A DNA stretch of 63,042 bases, taken from Methanobacterium sp. Maddingley MBC34 (GTDB taxonomy: Archaea; Methanobacteriota; Methanobacteria; Methanobacteriales; Methanobacteriaceae). Under the pieces are notes generated by a model. The model was given only the letters and a program-made list of their open reading frames with translations. It searched no databases and had not been told where the DNA came from. The DNA lies in assembly GCA_000309865.1 (NCBI GenBank), contig AMGN01000025.1, forward strand, positions 1 through 63,042. Direction: 5' to 3'. Shown piece after piece: positions 32,402 through 45,788 of the stretch (positions within the stretch are counted from its first letter, which is position 1; each line of letters begins with the position of its first letter). The translations under genes and the position numbers were made by a program.

Positions 32402-32677
32402 TTAATCCAATGTGAACTCTTTTAATTCTAAAATCTGCTTGGAAAGCATTACCCATCGCAGGTAAGAATTCAGGGATGCTCTAAGTGAAGTAGTATCCTT
32501 TGCAGTGATGGTGATTTTTAGAATGTTTCTCTGACATTCAATATCAGTACTGGTTCGCTCGGATGGTGATCCCCTTATTTCAGGTTCAATTGACCTTAGA
32601 ACAATTTCTGCATCCTCACGAGAAGGAAACTCAAGTTCTATCTGGCTTTCAACCTGTTTAAGAGCTTTTATCCTCAT
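32402..32677 (-). CDS. pcc1: KEOPS complex subunit Pcc1
   Basis: A 91-aa subunit that dimerises the KEOPS complex, which makes t6A at position 37 of ANN-decoding tRNAs. Its family pattern is seen in IELEFPSREDAEIVLRSIEPE and the C-terminal SLRASLNSYLRWV. It overlaps the end of the Brix gene by 20 bases, indicating translational coupling. A GTG one codon upstream is an alternative start. Confidence 0.9.
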   Translation of the reverse strand: MRIKALKQVESQIELEFPSREDAEIVLRSIEPEIRGSPSERTSTDIECQRNILKITITAKDTTSLRASLNSYLRWVMLSKQILELKEFTLD

Positions 32678-33161
32678 CACCTACCATTTTCCATCCCTGA
32701 AGGTAAATGCGTGGTCCAGTGGCCAGGCCCTTTCCATCAAAAAATTCGATTAATGGTCTGGATTTACTGGTCCGGATGAGTATGAGATTTTCATCAGAAT
32801 ATTCCTGAGGTTCTTCAAGGGGAATTGCAAAGATTTCAGGGAATATATCTCTCAATTCATCCACTTCACACCTGATATGGAGGTTATCTTTCTTCATCCT
32901 TCCATTGGGAAGGGAAAAGTCAACAGTGATTACTAGACTGATGAAGAATTCACCATTATGATAAAAATCCATAAGGTTGGGGTTTCCATCTCTTTCAGAT
33001 ACCACAACAACCCTGTCCGCTTCCATTTCTTTTGCCTTTAAAAAGACATCCCGGAGGCTCATTTTCCCACGGTTTACACAACGAGCTTTTAATGCCCGTT
33101 CCAACCCGCGGCAGAACGTTCTGGTCCTTTGAGATGGTTTTCGGGAAGTGGTGATTAACAT
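32658..33161 (-). CDS. Brix domain (IMP4-like) rRNA maturation protein
   Basis: Archaeal Brix-domain protein, 167 aa, involved in ribosomal RNA processing and subunit assembly. It starts MLITTSRKPSQRTRTFCRGL, typical of the family's first strand and sigma-like motif, with LIRTSKSRPLIEFFDG near the end. It sits between the rpoP gene and pcc1, as in many archaea. A 249-bp tandem-repeat spacer precedes it. Confidence 0.92.
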   Translation of the reverse strand: MLITTSRKPSQRTRTFCRGLERALKARCVNRGKMSLRDVFLKAKEMEADRVVVVSERDGNPNLMDFYHNGEFFISLVITVDFSLPNGRMKKDNLHIRCEVDELRDIFPEIFAIPLEEPQEYSDENLILIRTSKSRPLIEFFDGKGLATGPRIYLQGWKMVGDEDKSS

Positions 33162-33213
33162 GAATTAACCAAAAATATGAGGATTGATTTTAGATGATGC
33201 TCTTCGAAGATGT

Positions 33214-33385
33214 ATATCAAATGAACCCAGTATGAAAATGGATTTCAAACGATCTCTCTTAAAAAGAGGGATATCAAATGAAACCCAGTATGAAAATGGA
33301 TTTCAAACAATGCCTCTTAAAAAGAGGGATTCCAAATGATGCTCCTTATAAAGAGGGATATCAAAAACCTTATGAAGAGAGGATA
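33214..33385. repeat. tandem repeat spacer between rpoP and the Brix gene
   Basis: Imperfect tandem units beginning ATATCAAATGAA and ending AAAAAGAGGG: 33214-33270 (57 bp), 33271-33328 (58 bp), a shortened 33329-33357 unit lacking the middle, and a 33358-33382 unit. Units one and two are almost identical. The array lies inside the transcribed spacer of the superoperon. Confidence 0.75.
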
Positions 33386-33410
33386 TCAGATGATACTCTC
33401 AAAAAGGATT

Positions 33411-33542
33411 TTATTGGGCTTTCACATGTCTCCTGACTGGAGGGATCTCTTTAAAGAGAATCCTGTAACGGCAACTGGGACATTTAGATTCTGTGTAACC
33501 TTTGATATCTACCAGTGTACCACATTTATCACATTTATACAA
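33411..33542 (-). CDS. rpoP: RNA polymerase subunit P (Rpo12)
   Basis: A 43-aa zinc-binding subunit of archaeal RNA polymerase. The protein reads MYKCDKCGTLVDIKGY then KCPSCRYRILFKE, with zinc cysteines 4, 7, 21 and 24. It starts at TTG (33542) with GGAGG upstream, directly next to the L37Ae stop codon, which explains why it can be overlooked. Order L37Ae-RpoP is conserved in archaea. Confidence 0.93.
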   Translation of the reverse strand: MYKCDKCGTLVDIKGYTESKCPSCRYRILFKEIPPVRRHVKAQ

Positions 33543-33812
33543 TTATAAACCTCCAACAATCCTCTTAATGTTCCTGGTTGCGGTTTTACCCATTGGGGTG
33601 TGGGGCATGAATGCTCCGCCAGTAAATACTGCACCACATTTACGGCACTTCCATATTCCTGCCGCAGTCCTTTTAACTCCTTCTCGATCACATTTAGGGC
33701 AGACGTGATTCTTTTTCATATTATCTTCGATGGCCTTCACGGTTCTTTTTGCTTTCCTACCATATCGGGCACCGAATCTGCCTGTTACACCTACTTTCTT
33801 AGTTCTTGCCAT
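33543..33812 (-). CDS. rpl37ae: 50S ribosomal protein L37Ae
   Basis: Zinc-finger ribosomal protein of 89 aa, starting MARTKKVGVTGRFGARYGRK, with zinc cysteines in CPKCDREG and CRKCGAVF. AAGGTGAT lies before the ATG at 33812. Its stop codon adjoins the rpoP start. Confidence 0.96.
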   Translation of the reverse strand: MARTKKVGVTGRFGARYGRKAKRTVKAIEDNMKKNHVCPKCDREGVKRTAAGIWKCRKCGAVFTGGAFMPHTPMGKTATRNIKRIVGGL

Positions 33813-33882
33813 AATTATCACCTTATTAGTTGTTATTTTTTTAAATTGAAAGGAATTCGGATGGTTATTCATCCAAATTACC

Positions 33883-34058
33883 TAGTTACTGTAGTTTTAG
33901 TTACTTTGTAAGCCACTTATTATTTATAGTAACCTTTGTAAGCCACTGTAGTTTTAGTAAACTTTGTAAGTCACTGCACTACTTAAGAGTAACTTTGTAT
34001 TTTTGATTTATTTCAGACTGAGTAGTTCAATCCATTTCAGACTGAAATAGTTCAATCC
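33883..34058. repeat. two repeat families between rrp42 and L37Ae
   Basis: Three copies of about 19 bp around GTAACTTTGTAAGCCACT (33900-33917, 33928-33947, 33956-33975) and a partial fourth (33986-34000), with CTGTAGTTTTAG repeated at 33889 and 33946. Next, a 25-bp direct repeat, ATTTCAGACTGA...TTCAATCC, occurs twice in tandem (34010-34033 and 34034-34058). Confidence 0.75.
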
Positions 34059-34060
34059 AG

Positions 34061-34861
34061 TTATGCCTTGGGAATGTTCTCACGAAGTTCTTTAGTCTTC
34101 TTTTGAGCCATTTCAACAGCTTTCAAGATTTCTTCACGTGTGAGGGGAACTGATCCTCCTTTTTGCATGGCACATATGCTTCCATCTACTCGCATACCAA
34201 TGGATATTCTGGCGTCCAGCACATCATCTTCCTCCAGGGAAGGATCTGCCACCAGTTCTCCACCTATCTTGGCCATGGTGCACATGAGGGGTTGTTCCTT
34301 AATTGGGATGGGAACCATTGTTCCATAGTCAATTACAACCTCGTCACCTTCAATGGTGGTGCTTGGTATTTTGGTGTTCATGAGGGCGGCTAAACTGCCC
34401 AGAACAGCAGCATCCATGAGGTTACCATCGTAATCTACAATGTGTAAATCCAGGAATATCATCCATACCTTCTTTCCAGGTATGATGACCAGTTTTTCCA
34501 GGTCCACAGTTTTCCCTTCTCGTATACAACGGTCAGTTACACGGGAAAGTTCCACTGATGTTTCATTAGGTGGTCCTGCTTCGAAGTTAGGGGCTGCCAT
34601 TGGCAGGAGTTCTGAGTTGGTAATTAGAACACCTACATTGGGTGTGTCAGGGAATGGTTCGCCGATCTGGGGTTTGGCACCCACTACTATCTGGGTTTTT
34701 CCTATTTTCACCCGGGCAGAACCTTCTGCTTTTTTAATTACGCCGGTTTCCAGACTTATTTCACGGTACTGGTCCAGGGCTCTTCCATCTGCTCTTTCCC
34801 CATTTTTGATGAGGTTGGCAACACTTTCCTTTATGATCTCTGGTACTATGCTCTGCACCAT
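34061..34861 (-). CDS. rrp42: exosome subunit Rrp42
   Basis: RNase PH-fold subunit of the archaeal exosome, 266 aa. It pairs with Rrp41 to form the hexameric ring; this subunit lacks the phosphorolytic residues but helps bind RNA. The segment DGRALDQYREISLETG near residue 23 and GEPFPDTPNVG near 70 are family features. GGTGAT precedes the ATG at 34861, just overlapping the end of rrp41. Confidence 0.96.
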   Translation of the reverse strand: MVQSIVPEIIKESVANLIKNGERADGRALDQYREISLETGVIKKAEGSARVKIGKTQIVVGAKPQIGEPFPDTPNVGVLITNSELLPMAAPNFEAGPPNETSVELSRVTDRCIREGKTVDLEKLVIIPGKKVWMIFLDLHIVDYDGNLMDAAVLGSLAALMNTKIPSTTIEGDEVVIDYGTMVPIPIKEQPLMCTMAKIGGELVADPSLEEDDVLDARISIGMRVDGSICAMQKGGSVPLTREEILKAVEMAQKKTKELRENIPKA

Positions 34862-34862
34862 T

Positions 34863-36377
<1,515 letters not shown>

Positions 36378-36397
36378 TAGGCTAAAAGAAGTTTTAT

Positions 36398-37090
<693 letters not shown>

Positions 37091-37093
37091 AAA

Positions 37094-37862
<769 letters not shown>

Positions 37863-37935
37863 TTTAAATTTTTTGATAAAACAATGAACTTTAATAGAAT
37901 ATTGGTTTAGAAGTTAATAAAACCATTTATACATT

Positions 37936-38349
37936 TTACTCATCTGCTGCCTTCAATTTAATAAAGTTTGTTGTTGCTGCTTTGATGGTTCCGGAAATTC
38001 CCAAAGTTTGGAAAACCACTTTTTTCCCGCGAAATTTAGTAATGGTAGGGATGACAGCACGGGCCCGGTCTACTTCATCCCGGTTACATCGGATGATTCC
38101 CTTCACCATGTTTTTTCCAGTTGCATAACTTTTTAAAGTAGCAGGATAATTCTTTTCATTAGGATAGTTCCACACTTTCACCACCCATAATCCCAGTTGG
38201 CTGGTTCCACATGCTCCGTAAAGGTTTCCAGATGACTCGGTAACCAGGGATATTACGTCATCCCGCTGGAGAGGGATTTCTGAAAAAGCCTCAAATGCCA
38301 GGTATCTTTTCTTATCACGAAGGTGAGTGGGTAGTATTTTAAGCTTCAT
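37936..38349 (-). CDS. rnp2: ribonuclease P protein component 2 (Pop5)
   Basis: Pop5/Rpp14 homologue, 137 aa, a protein subunit of archaeal RNase P that pairs with Rpp30 to activate the catalytic RNA. It starts MKLKILPTHLRDKKRYLAFE; the family core WVVKVWNYP and IIRCNRDEVDRARAVI follows. It is 88 bp downstream of the Rpp30 gene, its functional partner. Confidence 0.93.
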   Translation of the reverse strand: MKLKILPTHLRDKKRYLAFEAFSEIPLQRDDVISLVTESSGNLYGACGTSQLGLWVVKVWNYPNEKNYPATLKSYATGKNMVKGIIRCNRDEVDRARAVIPTITKFRGKKVVFQTLGISGTIKAATTNFIKLKAADE

Positions 38350-38437
38350 AAACTCTTATATCTCCGTATATTTGAGTTTAATCTTGATAATTCATCAATT
38401 TATTTTAATTAATAAAATCCAGATACATTAGTTTTAA

Positions 38438-39148
38438 CTATTTGATTAAACGTACCCCTGGAACAATGACCTCATCTCTCATTTTATTCCTTTGAATAAT
38501 TTCCTGTGGAGTTTTTGACAATGCATCAAAAGCCTCATCTTCAGTCATTCCAAAACAGGCAGCCAGTGCTGTAACATCCAGGGGGTTCCGCAAACCATAA
38601 AATGATCTGGTATCACTGGTGATAATAACCGGGACCTGGTATTTACGATGCAACTTCATAATCTGACGAAACTGACTTAAAACACGGTATTGTTGATTAG
38701 GACGAGTTAAAAGGAAATATTTCAGGTTTATTTCTACAGCAACCCTGTTTTCAGCAGCTTTAACTGCTAAAACATGGTTAATACCACTATCAAAACGGTT
38801 GCGATAGGGATGGCATAAGATATCAACACGAGGATCTTCAGTGGCGGCTCTGTTTATCTTAAGATCACCACCATGGACCAGGATGATGTCTGCCTTTTTA
38901 CGAAATTTTTGTACCTGTTTTTTAAGGTCTTCCTGATTTTTAGCCTCTATTTCCACACCTATCTGGATAGAAAGGTGTTTATCTCCATCTTCATTTAGGT
39001 TACTAATGCTTTTACGCAGGTTTTTAAGGGTTTCAGGCTGATTGATACAATCTCGAGAGTAGACAATCAAACCAACCCCATGGTAACCCACTTTTCCAGC
39101 ATCTATGGCCAATTCAGGGCCGCCATGGATATGAAAATCAAAAAACAT
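38438..39148 (-). CDS. rnp3: ribonuclease P protein component 3 (Rpp30)
   Basis: Rpp30 homologue, 236 aa, TIM-barrel protein subunit of RNase P. Typical PHP-like strands are visible: FFDFHIHGG, VGLIVYSRD, IILVHGG, DILCHPYRNR and VPVIITSD. It is followed by rnp2 and preceded nine bases earlier by the COG1325 gene, all on one strand. Confidence 0.93.
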   Translation of the reverse strand: MFFDFHIHGGPELAIDAGKVGYHGVGLIVYSRDCINQPETLKNLRKSISNLNEDGDKHLSIQIGVEIEAKNQEDLKKQVQKFRKKADIILVHGGDLKINRAATEDPRVDILCHPYRNRFDSGINHVLAVKAAENRVAVEINLKYFLLTRPNQQYRVLSQFRQIMKLHRKYQVPVIITSDTRSFYGLRNPLDVTALAACFGMTEDEAFDALSKTPQEIIQRNKMRDEVIVPGVRLIK

Positions 39149-39157
39149 CCTTACACC

Positions 39158-40491
<1,334 letters not shown>

Positions 40492-41928
40492 TTAAACTTG
40501 CTTTTGAATCCGGCTTATGTACAATCGTGCCCATACATAGGCAACTATGCCCCCAGCAATGTCCCCTGCAACTATACCCCACCATACCCCTTGCTGACCT
40601 AATTTAAGGGCGATAGCCAGGATATAAGCAAATATGGCTATGAATAGTAGCTGTCTGAACACAGTCAAGATGAGGGAGGTTACTCCCTTGCCCACTCCCT
40701 GGAAAATGGAACTGGACATGATCCCTGGAGGTACAAAGAGGTAAAATAGACACATCACTTGAAGGAATGAGGATATAGTAGGTGCTAGATAGGCAGTTTC
40801 AGGAGAATAGGCAAATATTTTAGCAATGTATGGTGCAAATACAAATGTTATGACACTGGTAATAAGGGCTATTACTGTTCCTACCTTTATGGAGTAGTTG
40901 TGGGCTATGCGCAGATTTTTATATTTTCGTGACCCATAGGCCACCCCACTAACAGTGACCACAGCGGTTCCCACTGCTGCCATGGGTATTATGGCCATCA
41001 TAACCACTCTCCATCCTGCAGAATACACTGCCACTGCATCGGTTCCAGCAACCATAACCAGAATTACATTTAAAATGGCAGTTACCCCCGACATCACCAG
41101 AAATTCTGCACTGGCAGGTAAACCCACTCCTAATATAGATTTGGAGACTTTAAGATCTGGTTTGAAGTATTTCCAGGATAAAGTGGCAAATGTGTCCTTC
41201 TTTTTAAGGAACCAGTATAATATAACCACTGAAACCAGTGCCTGGGAGATTACTGTGGCCCATGCTGCTCCGGCAATGCCCCATCCTGCCAGGTATATCA
41301 GTACCGGGTCCAGTACTATGTTTACCACTGAGGATATGATCATGGCATGCATGGTTCTTTTGGTATCTCCTTCTGAACGCAGAATTCCATAGGCAGCACC
41401 AGTAAATAGCATGAGTATGGTACCGGCAAAGGTAACCCTACCATAGGAAACTGCCAGGTCAATGGTGTTCCCTGCCCCTAGAATCATGAGGAGGGGTTCT
41501 AAGAATATTTCCAGTAGAATGGTGAGGATCACTGAAATAATGATGGTAATGACCAGGGTATGCATGGCAGTGTTATTCACACCTTCCTGATTTCGGGCAC
41601 CTATGCATCGGGAGATGGCTGAGGTTGCTCCAGCTCCTATTCCATTGGAAAGTCCAACCAGTATCATAAAGAGTGGTGTTACAAATCCCACTGCTGCCAG
41701 GGCATTTCCACCCAGCCCGGATACCCAGATGGCATCCACCAGGTTGTAAGCTGACATCAGTATCATAGCCACAATGAGTGGGCCCGATAATTTTATTATT
41801 GCTTTTTTAGGGTCACCCGTTATCAAGGTGACACCTTCTGTTTTTTCTCCTAAATTACCACCAGAATCATCTAAGCGTGGCCCAGCGGGTGATGGTGATG
41901 AACTATTATTTTTCATTTTATCTTTCAC
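40492..41928 (-). CDS. MATE family efflux transporter
   Basis: Multidrug and toxin extrusion protein, 478 aa, with about 12 membrane helices in two similar halves. The hallmark start of each half is seen: PLIVAMILMSAYNLVDAIWV (residues 49-68) and the second-half GLPASAEFLVMSGV. Cation-driven export of drugs or metabolites is expected. A GTG start at 41928 with AGGAG, or the ATG four codons later, are both possible. A marR gene lies 113 bp upstream on the same strand and is the probable regulator. Confidence 0.9.
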   Translation of the reverse strand: MKDKMKNNSSSPSPAGPRLDDSGGNLGEKTEGVTLITGDPKKAIIKLSGPLIVAMILMSAYNLVDAIWVSGLGGNALAAVGFVTPLFMILVGLSNGIGAGATSAISRCIGARNQEGVNNTAMHTLVITIIISVILTILLEIFLEPLLMILGAGNTIDLAVSYGRVTFAGTILMLFTGAAYGILRSEGDTKRTMHAMIISSVVNIVLDPVLIYLAGWGIAGAAWATVISQALVSVVILYWFLKKKDTFATLSWKYFKPDLKVSKSILGVGLPASAEFLVMSGVTAILNVILVMVAGTDAVAVYSAGWRVVMMAIIPMAAVGTAVVTVSGVAYGSRKYKNLRIAHNYSIKVGTVIALITSVITFVFAPYIAKIFAYSPETAYLAPTISSFLQVMCLFYLFVPPGIMSSSIFQGVGKGVTSLILTVFRQLLFIAIFAYILAIALKLGQQGVWWGIVAGDIAGGIVAYVWARLYISRIQKQV

Positions 41929-42041
41929 TCTCTCCTAAAATTGAATTACTCCTTAAAAATGAATTATTACTAAGATTAACTCCCTGTTACTATCTGAAAA
42001 ATATATTTTCTAAATAATATCTGTAATCCTGCTTTTTCACA

Positions 42042-42491
42042 TTATTTATCCTTAGAACGTTTGCAATCACTTTCAAGACTATTTTCTGCCAGTTTTCTCA
42101 TTCCTTCAATCATAAATGATCGTTCTTCATCGGAAAAACCTTTGAAGATAATATCTTCCCATCTTTTCTCTGCCTGAAGGATTACCGGGATCACCTTTTC
42201 CCCTTTCGCAGTAATTGAAAGCAAATATCTCCGACGGTTTACAGGGTCCTGAACCTTATTGATCATCCCCTTTTCCTCTAATTTTCTTATGGCTCGGGCA
42301 ATGGTCCCTTTATCAATGTGGAACATTTTTGCCAGGTCATCCTGAGTAATTCCTGATTTCTTGGAAATGATTATAAGGCAGGGAACCTGTCCTTCAGTAA
42401 GTTCTAGATGTTTAAGCTCCCGATTCATAAATATGAAGTGGTTCCTTACTACTATAGATACAATTCCCCTAAATGGAATGTCTAAAGACAT
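42042..42491 (-). CDS. MarR family transcriptional regulator
   Basis: Winged helix-turn-helix repressor, 149 aa. The recognition region is GITQDDLAKMFHIDKGTIAR and the wing is DPVNRRRYLLSITAKG. AGGAGTGA precedes the ATG at 42491. It is followed by the MATE exporter on the same strand; MarR-MATE pairs usually respond to the exported compound. Confidence 0.9.
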   Translation of the reverse strand: MSLDIPFRGIVSIVVRNHFIFMNRELKHLELTEGQVPCLIIISKKSGITQDDLAKMFHIDKGTIARAIRKLEEKGMINKVQDPVNRRRYLLSITAKGEKVIPVILQAEKRWEDIIFKGFSDEERSFMIEGMRKLAENSLESDCKRSKDK

Positions 42492-42819
42492 GATTTTCAC
42501 TCCTAACAGATATTTTAATTTTTTTTAAGATAATATTTAATTATAACAAGTAGAATCTGAAATTGAAACTTGAATTAAAGTTTAAATCACACAAAGTTTG
42601 AATTCGACTCGGCAAAGAGTTTGAATTTGACTCTGGAAAATTAGGGCTCTTGTAATATAACATAGGGGTTTCTACTATATATAAGTTGTCAATGCAACAA
42701 TTGTCAGAACAACCAAAATTCTGGAATTAGAAAAAAATCCATCCAGGCATAACTGCGAAAAAATAGGGCAAATAGCTAAAAATCATTGTTTGGAATAAAA
42801 ATAATGGAAATGACCATAA
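42492..42819. promoter_or_regulatory. spacer upstream of marR
   Basis: A 328-bp gap. A strong TATA-like stretch (ACTATATATAAG, about 42672-42684) is followed by TTGTCAATGCAACAATTGTC, which contains overlapping inverted halves and could be a MarR operator. No gene is seen. Confidence 0.35.
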
Positions 42820-44871
42820 TTAGGAATGATCCAACTTTTCTTCAAATGTTATTTCAAACTTAGTGCCACCAGTGGAGTCTAATTCAAGTTCAGCACCGAT
42901 CTGTTCAGATAAACTATAAATCAACATTATACCCAGTGAATCAGATTTTTTAGGGTCAAAATCAGTTGGAAGACCAACCCCGTTGTCACTGACTGTTAAT
43001 CTGAATTTATGCACACCTTCATCAGTATAAGAATGGAAGTCAACCTTTATTTCACCACTTTCATCATCTGGAAATGCGTACTTTAAACAGTTGGATATCA
43101 GTTCTGTTAAAATGAGTCCCAGTGGAATGGCCGTATTTATATCCAGCATAACCTCATCAACATTGACACTCATTTTCACGCGGTTAGGATCGGCAGCATA
43201 ACTGTAGAAGAGATTCTTAGCCAGATTGTTTATGTATTCACTGAATTCTATCCTTTTCAGGTCACTGGACTGGTAAAGGCTTTCATGGATCATGGCCATG
43301 GATTTAGCACGGTTTTGACTATCTTTAAAAATATCCCGGGCATCTGTATCCTTAATATACCGTGATTGGAGGTTAAGAAGGCTCTGAATAACCATCAGAT
43401 TATTTTTAACACGGTGGTGGATTTCCTTCATCATCAGATCCTTTTCTTTCAGGGAATTTTTTAGTTCAGCTTCCAGTTTTTTCCGTTGGCTGATATCACG
43501 GGCCACTATCTGAACAGCCCGCTGACCATTAAAGATTATAGGAGCATCCCCTACTTCTATATCCTTAAGTTGACCATCAAGGGATATTATTTTCTCTTCA
43601 ACAAAATCTAAAGTTTTATCTTCAACAAAAACTTCATGTATACGTTTTTTAGCAGTTTCCACGTAATCAGGATGGTAAAAACTGAAAATATTTTTATCTA
43701 AAAGATCTTGAGGGTCATCCAGGCCAAATATAGTGGCGGAAGCCTTGTTGGCAAAAACGATTTTCTCATCAATAACCACCAGAATTGCATCGGGAGAAAG
43801 TTCAGATAAGTTTCTATAACGTTCTTCACTGTCACTGTAGTCTTTTTCTATTCTTTTAAGCTTACTTATATCCTGAATTGTCAACAAACGTCCTTTAAAT
43901 TCATTTTGATCGTAAAGGAAAGTGATTTGCATTCGAATCCATAGGTTGAATGGATCACCTATATACACTGTTGTTTCTTCACTAGCTTTCTGATAGAACT
44001 CTTTTAATTCAGGAAATTTACCAAATACTTCCGTTACCTGTTTACCCACATCATCCGCAGTTATCCCAATCATTTCTGCTGCAGAGTTAACATCAATTAA
44101 CGTATTATTGGTATCAAAAACCATGAATCCATTGTTTATGGTTTCAAAGAGTTTTTCATAAGCAATTGGCCTTATACCCAAGAGAGATAGTTTAAAAATG
44201 GATATGGCCAGGAGTAATCCAGAAATAGTTAACCCAAATGGGGTTATATCCAGTCCAGGGATTCCCAGTACATCAGTGTTATACAGGACACTGAAAAATA
44301 AGGGTATCACCCCACTCAAGATTAGGATCAATATTTGAGTATGGTATATTCTGGGAGATTTCATTAAGAGTCTTAACAGGACTACCAGTCCCAGGATTAT
44401 GAGTATGAAACTGTAGGCAATGTTCACCCAGAATGCCACTCCATGGGAGTATATTAAAAGTGAACCAGTCATGCTGGAAACAGGGGTGATGCTGGGCCAG
44501 ATGAGTCCATGCAAATCATTGGTAAATGCCAGAAGGATTATAACCAGTGGTAAAACCATTAACATCCCAATATAAGTGGGTTTAAGGTATTTTTCGTGCT
44601 GAGCGTATTCTAGGATTACAATAAACCATAAGGGTGCTGCAGTAGCCACTCCAATGTAACTGATTTTTATCCAGAATATTTTGGCCCACATCTGGACACT
44701 GAAAAACTCCATGGCCGAACCCAAACACCAGAAAAATACAGATAGGGTTAGTAATGTGAAATAAAAATATAAACTGGATGAACGCTTCTTGAGACTATAA
44801 AATGATAAATAAAGGAGAATTATGGCACTAATAAGTAATATAATACCTAAAATAGAATGTTGAGCACTCAT
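42820..44871 (-). CDS. sensor histidine kinase (7TM-PAS-PAS-HisKA_2)
   Basis: Membrane sensor kinase, 683 aa. Residues 1-235 hold about seven or eight membrane helices of the histidine-kinase N-terminal 7TM type; two PAS domains follow (about 235-340 and 350-465). The dimerisation domain is HisKA_2 with the phospho-accepting His at about residue 485 in KEIHHRVKNNL. The ATPase N box is ELISNCLKYAF and the G1 box DNGVGLP. No response regulator gene is adjacent, so its partner is elsewhere. The signal is unknown. Confidence 0.9.
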   Translation of the reverse strand: MSAQHSILGIILLISAIILLYLSFYSLKKRSSSLYFYFTLLTLSVFFWCLGSAMEFFSVQMWAKIFWIKISYIGVATAAPLWFIVILEYAQHEKYLKPTYIGMLMVLPLVIILLAFTNDLHGLIWPSITPVSSMTGSLLIYSHGVAFWVNIAYSFILIILGLVVLLRLLMKSPRIYHTQILILILSGVIPLFFSVLYNTDVLGIPGLDITPFGLTISGLLLAISIFKLSLLGIRPIAYEKLFETINNGFMVFDTNNTLIDVNSAAEMIGITADDVGKQVTEVFGKFPELKEFYQKASEETTVYIGDPFNLWIRMQITFLYDQNEFKGRLLTIQDISKLKRIEKDYSDSEERYRNLSELSPDAILVVIDEKIVFANKASATIFGLDDPQDLLDKNIFSFYHPDYVETAKKRIHEVFVEDKTLDFVEEKIISLDGQLKDIEVGDAPIIFNGQRAVQIVARDISQRKKLEAELKNSLKEKDLMMKEIHHRVKNNLMVIQSLLNLQSRYIKDTDARDIFKDSQNRAKSMAMIHESLYQSSDLKRIEFSEYINNLAKNLFYSYAADPNRVKMSVNVDEVMLDINTAIPLGLILTELISNCLKYAFPDDESGEIKVDFHSYTDEGVHKFRLTVSDNGVGLPTDFDPKKSDSLGIMLIYSLSEQIGAELELDSTGGTKFEITFEEKLDHS

Positions 44872-45137
44872 ATATACTCCTCGGGAACAATTATTTCGTC
44901 AAAACATTATCAAATGTTTCATAACCCAATCATCAAACCATTAAAGATCGTGAACTAGAATCATTTCAATAGATTATTCTTTTAAGCTAATTATTCATAA
45001 GAATACTATTTTGTTGGAAGTATTTAGATGTTATCTAATATGTTTTGATTTTTGAAATTTTAATAAAATGAATTAAAAAAGAGAATCAAAATTAGACTAA
45101 AAAAAATTAGACTAAGTAAAAAGAAAAAAAATAAAAA

Positions 45138-45458
45138 TTACTCTGTAATGTCATATAGTATTTTCATGGCCTTGGTGAATGGAGGGTTGCCTGAAGTTAA
45201 AAGAACCACCCTCAGTACATCAACAATTTCATCCCGGGTAATATCAAATTCTTTCATGGCACTCATCATCTGCTTCTTCATTGCCCTGTCATCAGAGGCT
45301 GCAGCAGTTATTCCCAGAGCAATCAGCTTCTGTGTACGGTAATCTAAGACTTTTCCAGAATAAGCTGCTTCGTTCAACCCAACCACTGCTTTATAGATAT
45401 CAGGATAGTCTTTTTTAACATGAACCATTCCTTTACCATAAAAAACATCTTCTTTCAT
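45138..45458 (-). CDS. carboxymuconolactone decarboxylase family protein without cysteines
   Basis: AhpD/CMD-fold protein of 106 aa. The all-helical pattern is clear (GLNEAAYSGKVLDYRTQKLI, then DEIVDVLRVVLLTSGNPPF), but the CX2C redox pair of AhpD-type members is absent: the stretch after TAAA is SDDRAMKKQM and the protein has no cysteine. It therefore cannot act as a thiol peroxidase partner. GGAGGG precedes the ATG. Function unknown. Confidence 0.82.
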   Translation of the reverse strand: MKEDVFYGKGMVHVKKDYPDIYKAVVGLNEAAYSGKVLDYRTQKLIALGITAAASDDRAMKKQMMSAMKEFDITRDEIVDVLRVVLLTSGNPPFTKAMKILYDITE

Positions 45459-45638
45459 CTTTTTCCCTCCGAATATACTCTTTATTATCTTTAAAATATG
45501 TTATTTTTTTCATATATAAGTTCCGAATTTTCTTAAAATTGATTCTCAAGAGCTCTTGAATTGATTTTATCCCTTTTTTAAAATACTCTCACCAGTCAGT
45601 TTCGCCACCTATAAACTCCATGAAAAACAAAAATTATA

Positions 45639-45767
45639 ATGTCATTTCTAACATTCATCCTCAAAAACCCCTTGTCATCACCCCTGGCACCAACTGAAGC
45701 CCTGCATTATGAAGGAGATAAAATAAAAAAAATGTTAGAAACCCCTAAAAATATTAGAAGGCCCTAA
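45639..45767 (+). pseudogene. ABC permease gene collapsed by internal deletion
   Basis: The frame begins MSFLTFILKNPL, matching the start of the intact permease downstream (MSFLGLIVKNPF), and runs without shift into SPLAPTEALHYE, matching that permease's last residues (SRLPPTEALRYE). About 340 codons between are missing. It is a paralogous FtsX/MacB-type permease reduced to its two ends. Confidence 0.65.
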
Positions 45768-45788
45768 AATTGTTAGAAGCCCCTAAGG
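45732..45788 (+). repeat. three 19-bp tandem repeats
   Basis: Units of the form TGTTAGAAACCCCTAAAA occur at 45732-45750, 45751-45769 and 45770-45788 with small differences. They overlap the end of the permease remnant. Confidence 0.7.

Noticed and set aside
33214..34058. CRISPR array
   Set aside because: The repeats are directly adjacent with no unique spacers of constant length, and no cas genes are near.
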